From: Enterococcus sp. ZJ1622
GTDB taxonomy: Bacteria > Bacillota > Bacilli > Lactobacillales > Enterococcaceae
DNA: 64,000 nucleotides
Reading direction: 5' to 3'
Assembly (NCBI RefSeq): GCF_011038845.1
Contig: NZ_JAAKDW010000006.1
Coordinates: 152,862-216,861, forward strand
Shown: piece after piece, positions 17,219 to 26,789 of the stretch
How the letters are laid out: each line of letters begins with the position of its first letter
How positions within the stretch are numbered: position 1 is the first letter of the stretch
Made by a program: the position numbers and the translations under genes
The notes under the pieces: model-generated
What the model was told of the DNA's origin: nothing
What the model saw: the letters and a program-made list of their open reading frames with translations, nothing else
Database searches by the model: none

Positions 17219-18370
17219 ATGAGAGCAGTACATTTTGGAGCAGGGAATATCGGACGCGGATTTATTGGAGAAGTATTAGCAGATAACGGATTTGAGATCA
17301 CATTCGTGGACGTGAACAAAACGATTATTGATGCCTTGAACGAACGAGCATCTTACACGATCGAACTGGCCGACGAATCAAAGAAGCAAATCACAGTGAA
17401 AAACGTAAAAGGGATCAATAACCAAACAGATCCAGACAAAGTGATCGAAGCAATCGCGAAGACAGATCTAGTGACAACAGCGATCGGACCAAACATCTTG
17501 CCATTTATCGCCGAATTGATCGCAAAAGGGATCGAACAAAGAAAATTAATGGGAAATACAGCATCTCTAGATATCATTGCTTGTGAAAATATGATCGGCG
17601 GCTCCGAGTTTTTAGAAAAAGAAGTCTGCAAATATCTATCTGACAAAGCCTTTGCAGACCAGCATATCGGATTTCCGAATGCCGCAGTCGACCGGATCGT
17701 CCCATTACAACAGCATGAAGATCCTTTGTTTGTCCAAGTCGAACCGTTTAAAGAATGGGTCATCGACAATAGTCAGCGAAAGAATAAAGAAATCACGTTG
17801 AATGACGTACTATATGTAGAAAACCTAGAACCTTACATCGAACGAAAATTGTTCAGTGTGAATACAGGACATGCGACAGTTGCCTATACCGGTGCATTGC
17901 TCGGTTATCAGACAATCGATGAAGCGATGCAGGATGCATTAGTCGTTGCGCAATTGAAATCTGTATTGCAGGAAACTGGTAGTCTGCTCGTTGCGAAATG
18001 GGGTTTCGATCCGCAGCAGCATGACGAATATATCGAAAAGATCATCCATCGCTTCCAGAACAAATATATTTCAGATGCAATCACTCGCGTAGCGCGTACT
18101 CCATTGCGTAAACTAGGGTATCAAGAACGGTTCACGCGTCCAGTCAGAGAATTGCAAGAACATAACTTGGTGTGTCCGCATTTGACAGCAACCATGGGGA
18201 TCATCTTCAATTACTATGATCCAAATGATGAACAAAGCCGTCAGCTCCACGAAATGAAGATCCACGAAAACTTAGAACAGCTGATACAGGAAGTAACAGG
18301 AATCAACGATCCGAAAACGATCGGCAATATCAAACAAAACGTCGATCGCTATGCAAAACAAGTCGCATAA
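17219..18370 (+). CDS. mtlD: Mannitol-1-phosphate 5-dehydrogenase
   Basis: A 383-residue cytoplasmic enzyme oxidising mannitol-1-phosphate to fructose-6-phosphate with NAD+. The N-terminal Rossmann motif [13 protein letters not shown] is at residues 4-16. The C-terminal domain includes NTGHATVAY, typical of polyol-phosphate dehydrogenases. It is the last gene of the mtl operon, starting at ATG 17219 after AAGGAGAG and ending at a strong terminator. Confidence 0.95.
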   Translation: MRAVHFGAGNIGRGFIGEVLADNGFEITFVDVNKTIIDALNERASYTIELADESKKQITVKNVKGINNQTDPDKVIEAIAKTDLVTTAIGPNILPFIAELIAKGIEQRKLMGNTASLDIIACENMIGGSEFLEKEVCKYLSDKAFADQHIGFPNAAVDRIVPLQQHEDPLFVQVEPFKEWVIDNSQRKNKEITLNDVLYVENLEPYIERKLFSVNTGHATVAYTGALLGYQTIDEAMQDALVVAQLKSVLQETGSLLVAKWGFDPQQHDEYIEKIIHRFQNKYISDAITRVARTPLRKLGYQERFTRPVRELQEHNLVCPHLTATMGIIFNYYDPNDEQSRQLHEMKIHENLEQLIQEVTGINDPKTIGNIKQNVDRYAKQVA

Positions 18371-18383
18371 GATAAATGAAGCC

Positions 18384-18421
18384 AAAAAGAAACAGCTGCG
18401 AACAGTCAGCTGTTTCTTTTT
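18384..18421 (+). terminator. Terminator after mtlD
   Basis: A 15-bp perfect stem (AAAAAGAAACAGCTG / CAGCTGTTTCTTTTT) with an 8-base loop. Confidence 0.88.
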
Positions 18422-18452
18422 GCTCTCAATCAATCGGATTCTTATGATCTAG

Positions 18453-19151
18453 TTATGCGGGTTGTTCTTGGATAGTTGGCAGATCCAAATCTTTTCCATA
18501 ACGTTGTTCTAAAGCCAAGCGGATCAAGCGTTCAGCAAGCTTTTCATTTCTGGCAAGGATCGGTCCGTGGAAGTAAGAACCATAGACATTTCGATAGATC
18601 ACGCCTTCTGACTGATCTTCTCCATTGTTTCCTTGTCCTTGCACGATCTTCCCAAGAGGACGTTCGCCTTCTCCTAAAAATGTCCGGCCGTTGTGATTTT
18701 CAAATCCGTAGTAAGTTTCATCGAATTCTTCGTTATGGATCACGATGTCTCCGATAAAACGATTGTTTTCCTGACTCAATGTGTAATGATCCAATGCACT
18801 GATTCCTTGGATCTTTTCTCCGTTAGCGCCCATATAATAGTGGCCTAAAAGTTGGTATCCGCCACAGATCGCCAGCATGACCCCATCGTTTTCGATATAA
18901 TCGATCAGATCTTCTTTTTTTTCCTGGATATCTTTAGAGATGATCAGCTGTTCAAAATCTTGTCCACCACCGAAAAAGACCAAATCATATTTCTCTGCCT
19001 GAAAAGGTTCATGGATGCTGACGATTTCTGTATGACAAGTAACGCCTAATTTCTTTGCTACGTATTTGAGCATCAGCAGATTGCCGTTATCTCCATAAGT
19101 ATTCATCAAATTTCCGTAAAGATGTGCAATGTTGAGTTCGTATTTAGGCAC
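18453..19151 (-). CDS. gatD: Lipid II isoglutaminyl synthase, glutaminase subunit GatD
   Basis: A 232-residue class I (CobB/CobQ-like) glutamine amidotransferase. The nucleophile is Cys96 in [11 protein letters not shown] and the catalytic His is His195 in GSYFHGP. With MurT it amidates the alpha-carboxyl of D-Glu in lipid II to D-isoglutamine, a step needed for peptidoglycan cross-linking in Gram-positive cocci. The gene overlaps the end of murT by 8 bases on the minus strand, so the two are cotranslated, as in other Firmicutes. Confidence 0.92.
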   Translation of the reverse strand: MPKYELNIAHLYGNLMNTYGDNGNLLMLKYVAKKLGVTCHTEIVSIHEPFQAEKYDLVFFGGGQDFEQLIISKDIQEKKEDLIDYIENDGVMLAICGGYQLLGHYYMGANGEKIQGISALDHYTLSQENNRFIGDIVIHNEEFDETYYGFENHNGRTFLGEGERPLGKIVQGQGNNGEDQSEGVIYRNVYGSYFHGPILARNEKLAERLIRLALEQRYGKDLDLPTIQEQPA

Positions 19152-20496
19152 GATTCATTCCTCCTTTGATAAATCCTTGTGCTGCCAGCTCTTTTCTCAA
19201 TTGTAAGACAGCCGTGTAGGTAGCTAGGATATAAACATGCTCCGTTGGCAGTTCTTTGATTTTGTCGATCACTTCTGTCAGTTCTTTGGTCTCTGTCAAT
19301 TTATCTTCAGGGATTCCTGCAACTTTCATCCGTAGAGTCATATCTGAATGACGGTCTCCACCAGAAATGACCGCTGGGATATCCATCTCAGCAAAGTTCT
19401 CAAAATTCCCATCCCAGATCCAGCTGACATCGATACCGTCTGCATAATTCGCGTTCAATAAAGCCACAAGTGAAAATGGGTAAGGGGCTAAACCGATCAT
19501 ATCGATCACCTGATTGATACCAACAGGATTCTTGACAAGTACCAAGGTACATTTTTTACCGTTGATATCGATCACTTCTTGTCGACCGAATACTTTCTCG
19601 TCGTAACCTAATCCTTGCTTGATTTTCTCAGGTTCTACATTGAAGTATTCAGCAACAGCTGTCGCAGCAAGTGCATTGTATACATTGTACATCCCGCCGA
19701 CTTCGATCCCGTATTCATGACCATCGATCACAAAATCCGCTGAAACGTTATCCATTCGAACCATATCCGTCAAACGGTAATCAAGTGCAGGACGCTTGAA
19801 ATCACAGTTTGGACAGTAGTATTTCCCTAAGTTGGCGTACGTGATCATTTTATAATGCAAGATGTGGTGGCATTTTGGACAGAGGACTCCATCTGTATTG
19901 TAATGCGCCATTTGTTCGTGGTCTTCTTCGTGATCGAACCCGTAATATTTTCGGGGATTGACTGTCTCGACTGAATTGAAGATCGGTGAGTCCCCATTGC
20001 TGATGATCGTTGCTTCGGGTGATTTTGCAGCGCCGTCCACGATCATTTTATAGGTAGTATAGATTTCTCCATAACGGTCCATCTGATCACGGAAGATGTT
20101 CGTGAACAAGAACAATTCCGGTTTCATGTACTCTGTGACTTTGCTTAGACTTGCTTCATCTATTTCAAGAACAGCAAATTTTTTCTGTCCTTTTTTCGGT
20201 TTTGCCTGCAAGAAGGTAGAAACGATCCCTTGAACCATATTTGCGCCTGTAGGATTTGTCAGCACTTCATCGAATTGCTGACGTAAAATATTAACGGTCA
20301 ATGCAGTGGTAAGGGTCTTCCCATTGGTACCAGTAACTACAACGACCTGGTAGTCTTTGGCTAAACTATCTAAAATATGCGGATCAACTTTAAGCGCTAG
20401 TTTCCCTGGTAGGCTAGACCCGCCTTTAAAAAAAGTTTTCAATGCCCATTGTGATGTTTTTCCGACTGCAATCGCGAATTGACTGCGTATTCCCAT
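19144..20496 (-). CDS. murT: Lipid II isoglutaminyl synthase, MurT subunit
   Basis: A 450-residue Mur-ligase-like protein. The ATP-binding loop TGTNGKT is at 55-61. A four-Cys ribbon (Cys206, 209, 228, 231) sits inside the central domain, a MurT hallmark, and a C-terminal DUF1727-type domain follows. It activates lipid II glutamate with ATP while GatD supplies ammonia. It is the first gene of a two-gene minus-strand operon. Confidence 0.92.
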   Translation of the reverse strand: MGIRSQFAIAVGKTSQWALKTFFKGGSSLPGKLALKVDPHILDSLAKDYQVVVVTGTNGKTLTTALTVNILRQQFDEVLTNPTGANMVQGIVSTFLQAKPKKGQKKFAVLEIDEASLSKVTEYMKPELFLFTNIFRDQMDRYGEIYTTYKMIVDGAAKSPEATIISNGDSPIFNSVETVNPRKYYGFDHEEDHEQMAHYNTDGVLCPKCHHILHYKMITYANLGKYYCPNCDFKRPALDYRLTDMVRMDNVSADFVIDGHEYGIEVGGMYNVYNALAATAVAEYFNVEPEKIKQGLGYDEKVFGRQEVIDINGKKCTLVLVKNPVGINQVIDMIGLAPYPFSLVALLNANYADGIDVSWIWDGNFENFAEMDIPAVISGGDRHSDMTLRMKVAGIPEDKLTETKELTEVIDKIKELPTEHVYILATYTAVLQLRKELAAQGFIKGGMNRA

Positions 20497-21054
20497 TATG
20501 TAACCTCCAAAAACGTTTTGCGAAGAGTAAATTCAACTAATCATACCATATGTTGAAAAAAAGGTTAAATTGCTTTTCTTTTTCTTAAGAAAAGGTTATG
20601 TCAGAGAGAATGAAGATAGAGATGAAAATATATGGAAATGGGAATGCAGTGTGGGACAACAAGGCGGGTAGTGTCCTATTTGTGTTATCTTCTATCTGAG
20701 GATTGAATGAAAGATCTTGCATAAAAATGACGAAGGAGATATCTCTATCGTCATTTTTTTGTTATACATACTGCTTAACTACAAAATTATTGATATACTA
20801 ATTTCATTGCTACAAGGTATGTTGCTTCAGAGAACAACATTCTAAGGCGTTCACAAGAGACACTTTTAAGTCCCCTCGCAGATAATCCCATTCTCACAAC
20901 ATTCCGCAAAGCTTTTAAAAATAAAATGATTTATTTAGCAACCGCTGATAATCAGTATTTTATAACTTATAAATTTCATAAGGCCACAGTTATATATAGC
21001 TGTGACCTTTAGTTTGTTGTTAAAATAAATCCATAAAAGACTTTTAGATGGGAA
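20497..21054. other. Intergenic region with two hairpins, no gene seen
   Basis: Start of the AT-rich accessory region. It contains a terminator-like hairpin at 20722-20760 (AAAATGACGA/TCGTCATTTT plus T run) that no intact gene precedes, and a second hairpin at about 20980-21010 (AAGGCCACAG/CTGTGACCTT). I see no supported reading frame. It may hold remnants of lost genes plus the murT promoter at its left edge. Confidence 0.5.
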
Positions 21055-21513
21055 ATGCTTGTTATGTTGATATTAATCATACTTATTATATTTATATTAC
21101 CACTAATTTATTTTATAAGTGTAAAACCAAAAATCAAATATAGTTTTTGGATTTTTGGAATCCTTTATTGGAATAATCCTTACTTCTTTTCTATAGCTAT
21201 CTCCTATTTTAAGTCGTCTATGGATAATTTTTTTCTTGTCATAGGATTAAGCGTCTTTTTTATTCCAGCAGTTTTTATTTTTTCAAGTATCCAAACATTA
21301 ATAAAAGGGTTCTTACAAAGGAATTACATAAAAATATTAATAGCAATGGGTTTACTAGTGTTTACATTTCTATATTATAAAGATGCGACTGCAGTTAGAG
21401 TCGTGACATTTGACTGGTTAAAATTTACCTTACGTTTAAGTATAATACTGGGGACACTTTGGTTCTTTTTTCAAAATGAAGATCGAATTAATCGTATAAA
21501 AAGCTCTCGATAA
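21055..21513 (+). CDS. Small hydrophobic membrane protein, unknown function
   Basis: 152 residues, almost entirely hydrophobic, with four predicted membrane segments (about 1-22, 30-50, 55-80, 92-108) and a fifth possible near the C-terminus, ending with a basic tail. The ribosome site before ATG 21055 is weak (GATGGGAAATG). I recognise no family. It lies in the AT-rich accessory region upstream of the toxin-like genes and could be part of that cluster or a fragment. Confidence 0.45.
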   Translation: MLVMLILIILIIFILPLIYFISVKPKIKYSFWIFGILYWNNPYFFSIAISYFKSSMDNFFLVIGLSVFFIPAVFIFSSIQTLIKGFLQRNYIKILIAMGLLVFTFLYYKDATAVRVVTFDWLKFTLRLSIILGTLWFFFQNEDRINRIKSSR

Positions 21514-21606
21514 ATAAAAATTATCTTAAGGATATTATTTCTTCTAGAGTATTGGAAAAATAAATTAATAAATAATTGAATGAAGAAGTGAAAGTAAAAT
21601 AAGTAC

Positions 21607-21637
21607 AAAAAAGGTATGCGACTGCATGCTTTTTTTG
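21607..21637 (+). terminator. Terminator-like hairpin
   Basis: AAAAAAGGTATGC-GACT-GCATGCTTTTTTT: a short imperfect stem with A and T runs, downstream of the 21055 gene. Confidence 0.55.
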
Positions 21638-21716
21638 TTGAAAAGAATGGAAGAAAGAGAAGTAAGGGTTGAGTGGTGTGGTATCATTTTAACAAAAAAC
21701 GTACTGATTAATATAG

Positions 21717-22319
21717 ATTGAACAGCGTACTGTAGCAGAAGTATCACACAAGCGTCTATGTATCGACAGGCACTTCCGTATAATTACTTATACAGCACGA
21801 TGTGGATATAGTCTGGGTTCAACCGAAAGTTCTAGTAGTTCAAACTTCGATCAAATTCAGGGCGAAGATATTATTCTCTTAACAAGCGGATCGTCCATGT
21901 TTGATTCCGATGGTCATACTATGGTTATTGGTTATATTAGTGGTGGCAAGAATATCACATCTACCTGCTACTATACGAAATGAGAAGTAAATACGGCTAT
22001 TCAAGAACTACTGCTCCATGCCAATTACTTAGCCGGTGAATTCTATTACTACGAAGTGTGGAGAACGTCTGAAGATCCTGTTTATTCTGCTCCTTCTAAA
22101 CCAGTTTCTATTTCGACGGATTTCTGTTATAGCTTGCACGTTCTTGGAGGAGAATGATTAAGTGAAGTCACTAACTTTAACAACGTAGATTCGATTGGGT
22201 TTGCAGGTATCCCATTTAGTAAACATGATATGCTTTACATCAAAGTAGATAAAGGCAATATTCATTATCGCGTGCATACGATCAAAAGTAGTTGATTAGA
22301 TTACGTTAATATAGATTAA
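21717..22319 (+). pseudogene. Decayed cell-wall-hydrolase-like gene with three in-frame TGA codons
   Basis: One frame of 201 codons is open except for TGA at 21981, 22155 and 22293. The translation contains GEDIILLTSGSS and DGHTMVIGY, similar to NlpC/P60 or amidase cores. The C-terminal part has GFAGIPFSKHDMLYIKV and GNIHYRVHT, like W-rich wall-binding repeats (GWL...YRVHT...GWL). At least two of the TGAs sit where such repeats carry Trp, so TGG to TGA decay is likely. There is no start codon with a ribosome site, and the 5' part is missing. The family assignment is tentative. Confidence 0.55.
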
Positions 22320-22386
22320 CACTGATTCTAATCAGTCATCTATTAACAAGGAGTTTTTTTGTCTTACTTTTCGCAAGATCATAACT

Positions 22387-22950
22387 TTATAGATTTTGTT
22401 GGAAGAGCATGATAGCAACTAAAAGAGAATAAAGTCCACAAAAAATACGAAAATAAGAATTGATTGTCGAAAATTTGACATACTTAAGATCCTTTTTATC
22501 AGGGAGAAGGACAAACTTTAAAGGATTATCTGGATTCTCTATAAGATATTTTTTCCAAAAAGCCTGTGCATTTTGATAAGTAGGTGCGCTTAAGGAAATC
22601 ATTCCCATAGAAATGAAGAGAGCTGCTAAGCCAAAGCATATTCCAGAATAATTATCAGAAAATGCACATATCGTCGTCGCTACAATTGCGATTAGTAGTA
22701 CTATCATAAAAAAGTACCCAATTTTGATTCTAAATGAGTTATTAGAATTGATTTTGTAATAGGAAGCAAGGCTTTCTCTTCTGAACTTTAATTCTTCTTT
22801 TGATAATTCCGGGAAAATCGCCTGTATACTTCTAGATTTTTCTTTTTTCAAGATATTAACTATGACTCTATCTAAAATTGACAGAATGATCTCTACAATC
22901 AAGAGAAAAAGGAAAATATTAATTATTATTTGGGAAAATATTGTCTGCAT
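22387..22950 (-). CDS. Four-helix membrane protein, paralogue family member 1
   Basis: 187 residues from ATG 22950 (GAGGT 7 bases upstream; the frame extends to 22968). It has one N-terminal membrane segment, a basic cytoplasmic stretch with FPELSKEELKFRR, a pair of membrane segments, a soluble stretch with FWKKYLIENPDNPLK, and a last membrane segment. The same two motifs, spacing and topology recur at 24779 and 25572, so this is a three-member family, here inverted. I recognise no named family. Candidate immunity protein for the large toxin-like gene downstream, by context only. Confidence 0.65.
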   Translation of the reverse strand: MQTIFSQIIINIFLFLLIVEIILSILDRVIVNILKKEKSRSIQAIFPELSKEELKFRRESLASYYKINSNNSFRIKIGYFFMIVLLIAIVATTICAFSDNYSGICFGLAALFISMGMISLSAPTYQNAQAFWKKYLIENPDNPLKFVLLPDKKDLKYVKFSTINSYFRIFCGLYSLLVAIMLFQQNL

Positions 22951-23524
22951 AAAAATACCTCGATTCAAAAAATTTAAAAAGTTGAATAATCTGTTATACG
23001 AATTGAAAGAAAAGAGAACAAGAAGGTTCTAACTCCCTCCTAGCTGCTAGAGTTTGAAAAGCCAAGTAATAATTGATTACTTAATGATTGTCGGAACGTT
23101 TCCAGTGAAGCTGAGTGTTAGAGTGGATATCGACTTTCACTAGTATTGATTCCAGCAAAAACAATTCGGATTGATTGGTTTTTTCTAATTGAAACGCTTA
23201 CCTAACTCTAGAAAAAACTAGCTGTAAATATAAGTTAACTCCCTCAATTCCATTAGTCTTCAATAAAGAGAAATGTTCGATGGGGGTTCTAGCAAAGATC
23301 TTTTTCCTGTAGGCTGGATACTGTACTGGGGTCTTTATTTCGTTATTTTGGGTAGTTTTAATATTCCATCCTTTTTATATTATTGCCAGTCCGAATTGAT
23401 TAACATGATTGAAATAATTGAATCCAATTTGAAGGGTGGCTATGATTTGCAATTAGATTCCACAAGTACTGTAACATGCGTTAAAATAGTACAAGTATTT
23501 AAACTATAGAATGGAGTCCATGTG
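22951..23524. other. Intergenic region with a doubtful 78-codon frame
   Basis: AT-rich. A frame at 23273-23509 encodes a short hydrophobic stretch (GWILYWGLYFVILG) but has no ribosome site, so it may be a remnant. No other supported feature was seen. The last bases carry the GGAG site of the 23525 gene. Confidence 0.4.
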
Positions 23525-24259
23525 ATGCAAAATAAAGTCAAAAAACAATCTATTTATTTATTCCTGGTGTTATTGATTATTTTACTATCAGGAAGTATTT
23601 TCTTTTTTTATAATGGAACAAAGCAAGAGGATACATTACAAAATGAGAGTGTCGCAACAAAGACGATTAATTTTTCCCAATTAGATGGGTATTATCTAGG
23701 ATTTACGAAAGTAGCCAGCAGCGTTTCTGAAAAACAGCTTGTTTTTTTTAGAATACAAAAATTTTATCCAAAAGCTTCAGAAACACCACAAGCAAATATG
23801 ACGTATCTGACGCTTGATTCTTCCACATTGGCTGGTGACTCTTATGATGCTTTGACGAATGAACTAAGTAACAAAGCACCAGATAAATTATTGGATCATT
23901 TATCTGTATTTGGTCAAGGACCTATCTACTGGTCTAGCATTGCTGAATTATCTGGTGAAAATAAGGCAGCCGCCCCTTTGCTATATGCAAGCAAGGAAAA
24001 CGATAAACTGCGAGTAATCATAGACTATAATGGTAGTGAAGAACCGGGGTTGAACTCTTTTTCACTTGTTAAGCTTGATAAGAATAAGATGAATGATAAA
24101 GGGATATCACTCATAAAAGAGTACCTAGTGGACCCGGGAAAAAATGAAACAGCATTCCTTAACTATTATGGCATGATTGACTTTGATGAAGCGATAGCCA
24201 TGGTCGATGAAGAAAGCGCACGATATATTGGGACCACAGCTTCTCAAATATTGAATTAA
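23525..24259 (+). CDS. Membrane-anchored exported protein of unknown function
   Basis: 244 residues from ATG 23525, with GGAG 8 bases upstream (a GTG directly precedes the ATG). The N-terminus has a basic region and one hydrophobic segment (about 12-30) acting as a signal anchor; the remaining 210 residues are outside and polar, without Cys. There is no lipobox. I recognise no family. It sits between the paralogous membrane proteins and is intact, so it is probably expressed as part of this accessory locus. Confidence 0.6.
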   Translation: MQNKVKKQSIYLFLVLLIILLSGSIFFFYNGTKQEDTLQNESVATKTINFSQLDGYYLGFTKVASSVSEKQLVFFRIQKFYPKASETPQANMTYLTLDSSTLAGDSYDALTNELSNKAPDKLLDHLSVFGQGPIYWSSIAELSGENKAAAPLLYASKENDKLRVIIDYNGSEEPGLNSFSLVKLDKNKMNDKGISLIKEYLVDPGKNETAFLNYYGMIDFDEAIAMVDEESARYIGTTASQILN

Positions 24260-24778
24260 TAGATGAGTGAATGGACTATTTATTTTACTGATCTTCTTGT
24301 AAATCTAGATTATGTAATGAATGTTTTCACGATTTGTAGTAAGCAAAACATATTTCTAGATAATAGGAATTAAAGATAGTAAAAATAAAACTAATAATAT
24401 AGCGGTAATTCCTGACTGATTCGTTTCTTTTATGCATTATCAAAACATGATTTTGAGTCAATAGAAGCACTCAGATTATTTTTATGGTGATTAGTCAAAT
24501 ACTCTTTCATTTTCGCCAAAAATACTAAAGTAAGATCGATATTCAGAAAAGATGTGACCTTGTAGATACAGACATACAAAAAGGGATGAGGGTGCAGCTA
24601 AATAGGACAAATGAAATAATACAGTTTATAGCATGTAAATGTTTTTATAACAATGAGGCAAGTAGATGAATGCATTATAGCAATTGAATTGGGTTATTCC
24701 TATGAATTTTTTAAGGTTCAGATGTTTTAGTATAAAAAGTGTTACAATTGATTTCTATAAAAATACTGAGGTGAACAA
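24260..24778. other. Intergenic region, no gene seen
   Basis: About 520 AT-rich bases without a supported reading frame, RNA gene or clear repeat. The end carries GAGGTG for the 24779 gene. Confidence 0.4.
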
Positions 24779-25339
24779 ATGGCATTCATTAAATTGATTT
24801 TTTCTATTCTTTCTCTGGCTATATTAATTACTATGATTATTAGTTTTATTATGATAATGAAATTTACAATAGTACAGCACAGATTGAACTTTAGGAAAAA
24901 ACAATATATAAAGGAAAAATTTCCTGAACTGACAAAGAAAGATTTACAATATCGTCAAATTAAAATAGGCAACTATCAGCAACTATATCTTAATAGTGAC
25001 TTCAAATACAAACTTCAAATGACTGCTCTAGTCGGTTCATTCATAGGGATGATAGCGATATTTATAATTGCATTATTTACAAAAGATGGAAATCTATCGT
25101 TGTTGCTATTGTCTCTTACTTTCTGTTTGATTTCTATTTTTATATTGACGCAGCCTAGTTTAGAGGAACGAAATCGTTTTTGGAATGATTATTTAGAAGA
25201 ACATCCAGATAATCCCTTGAAAGTTTCTCTAATGCCGTTAGAATTTGCTGAAAAAGCTTATGATAATGAGAAAAAATTAGGTATTTATTCCCTTGTTTTT
25301 GCTGTATCGCTTTTTATAGTTTTATTTGTGGGAAATTAG
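24779..25339 (+). CDS. Four-helix membrane protein, paralogue family member 2
   Basis: 186 residues. An N-terminal membrane segment (about 5-28) is followed by FPELTKKDLQYRQ, two closely spaced membrane segments (about 82-125), then FWNDYLEEHPDNPLKVSLMP and a C-terminal membrane segment. The two motifs are shared with the genes at 22387 and 25572. ATG 24779 has GAGGTG upstream. It is followed by its own terminator. Confidence 0.7.
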   Translation: MAFIKLIFSILSLAILITMIISFIMIMKFTIVQHRLNFRKKQYIKEKFPELTKKDLQYRQIKIGNYQQLYLNSDFKYKLQMTALVGSFIGMIAIFIIALFTKDGNLSLLLLSLTFCLISIFILTQPSLEERNRFWNDYLEEHPDNPLKVSLMPLEFAEKAYDNEKKLGIYSLVFAVSLFIVLFVGN

Positions 25340-25415
25340 GAATCGTTTGTTTTTATACAAGTATAAAAAGAAACGATAAGTTTAGTTGTTAGTCAATAAC
25401 CTCATATTTAAAATG

Positions 25416-25451
25416 AAAAGCCAAGCAGGGTCTACTTTACTTGGCTTTTTT
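25416..25451 (+). terminator. Intrinsic terminator after paralogue 2
   Basis: AAAAGCCAAG / CTTGGCTTTT, a perfect 10-bp stem plus T run. Confidence 0.8.
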
Positions 25452-25571
25452 GTTTTGATAAACAAATCCTATTAATTATTTTTTGTCTAGCCCTAATCTA
25501 AACAAGCATTCACTGATACTTAATGTTTCCTAGGTAGAATAAGCGTTAATAAAAAATAATGAGGTGAATAC

Positions 25572-26132
25572 ATGGAATTTACTGAAACGAATTTTCCTTT
25601 CCTTATGATCATTATGTGCATTAGTCTTTTCAGGATCATACAACTTCGTATCTCGACTGTAAAACTATTGAGTAAAAGAATAACAGAAGTAAAAAGTAAG
25701 TACCCTGAATTAACAAAGAAACATCTAAAGTATCGACAGAATCAAATAGTCAAGTATCAACGTGTGCATTTTAATAGTAAACTTAGAAACATCTCTCAAA
25801 GTATTCTTTCTTTTGGTACAATAATAGGGATTATAGGAGCACTTTTTATTCTCATCTTCACTAAAACGATTGCTTTATCCTGTTTGCTTTTGGCTCTCAG
25901 TGGCTATTTCGTATCTGTTCTTCTATTGAGTCGACCTAGTATGAACGAGTCCTATATTTTCTGGAATAATTATTTAGAAAGAAATCCGGATAATCCTTTA
26001 AAAATCGTTCTCTTGCCGAAAGAACAGGCTGAAAGATTGTTTAAAAATGAAAGAAAGATAGGATGGTATCTTGCAATCGTAGCTACTGTATTTGGTATAT
26101 TTAGTTTCTTTGCTTCAAACCTTAATTTATGA
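25572..26132 (+). CDS. Four-helix membrane protein, paralogue family member 3
   Basis: 186 residues with the same plan as member 2: N-terminal membrane segment, YPELTKKHLKYRQ, a membrane hairpin, FWNNYLERNPDNPLK and a C-terminal membrane segment. GAGGTGAATAC precedes ATG 25572. It is the last small gene before the giant toxin-like frame and has its own terminator. Tandem duplication with divergence fits an immunity family, but no direct evidence exists. Confidence 0.7.
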   Translation: MEFTETNFPFLMIIMCISLFRIIQLRISTVKLLSKRITEVKSKYPELTKKHLKYRQNQIVKYQRVHFNSKLRNISQSILSFGTIIGIIGALFILIFTKTIALSCLLLALSGYFVSVLLLSRPSMNESYIFWNNYLERNPDNPLKIVLLPKEQAERLFKNERKIGWYLAIVATVFGIFSFFASNLNL

Positions 26133-26789
26133 AACGGTCATATGTGATGTACGAGCCTTGTTAAATCATTGAAGTACACTAGGTAAAAGTGTGTTATAAA
26201 AAATCATATACAAAAAGCCTAGCAAGATATACTCTGTTGGGCTTTTTTGTAATATTGTACTGTATTTGAAATCAAAAAAAACAGTTTTATCAGCCGTTTA
26301 TATTATTCTGTGTCACCTTGATTTAACTTTTTGCATGTGATTGCTCCTCGAGTTTCTTTCATTTAGTCCAGAACATATCCTCTCCAGAACTTTCTTATTT
26401 TTCTACCTACCCAATGAATCAGAACTGTTAAATTTTTTTCTTTTACATTGGCAAAGCGATGTTATCCTAAATGTTCGTCAATACGATCACTCTAGTAAAA
26501 CTGGTTTGAGTGATTGGTATGTGTCATTTTAGAGAACAGAAAATGTCAAAAATTTAGAGTGATTTGTCCCTCTTTTTGTAATACAATCAAAAAAAGAGAA
26601 CATAAAAAAACAAATAAAAAGAAAACGCATGATGTTTTATGAAGAGATTAGATTTATAAAACAGAGGGTTCTAATCAAGTAACGCATACTAGTTCGAGTG
26701 ATTGAAAAATAACAATGAAAATCGAACGTGCAGATCTAAAGTAATGAGACGGCCTTTTCTAGTAATTAAAATCGAAGGAGTGAAATGCA
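26133..26789. other. Intergenic region before giant toxin-like gene
   Basis: After the terminator I see no convincing gene; a 63-codon frame at 26341 lacks a ribosome site. The last 20 bases carry AAGGAG (26775-26780), which fixes the start of the next gene at 26790. The promoter could not be placed with confidence. Confidence 0.4.
26212..26248 (+). terminator. Intrinsic terminator after paralogue 3
   Basis: AAAAAGCCTAGCA / TGTTGGGCTTTTTT hairpin with T run. Confidence 0.75.

Noticed and set aside
20980..21010. Hairpin as a terminator or small RNA
   Set aside because: Stem is fair, but there is no T run and no gene to terminate.
23273..23509. 78-codon hydrophobic frame
   Set aside because: No ribosome site and no resemblance to known proteins; kept only as a possible remnant in the intergenic note.
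26341..26532. 63-codon frame before the giant gene
   Set aside because: No ribosome site, ordinary chance length in AT-rich DNA, no motif.
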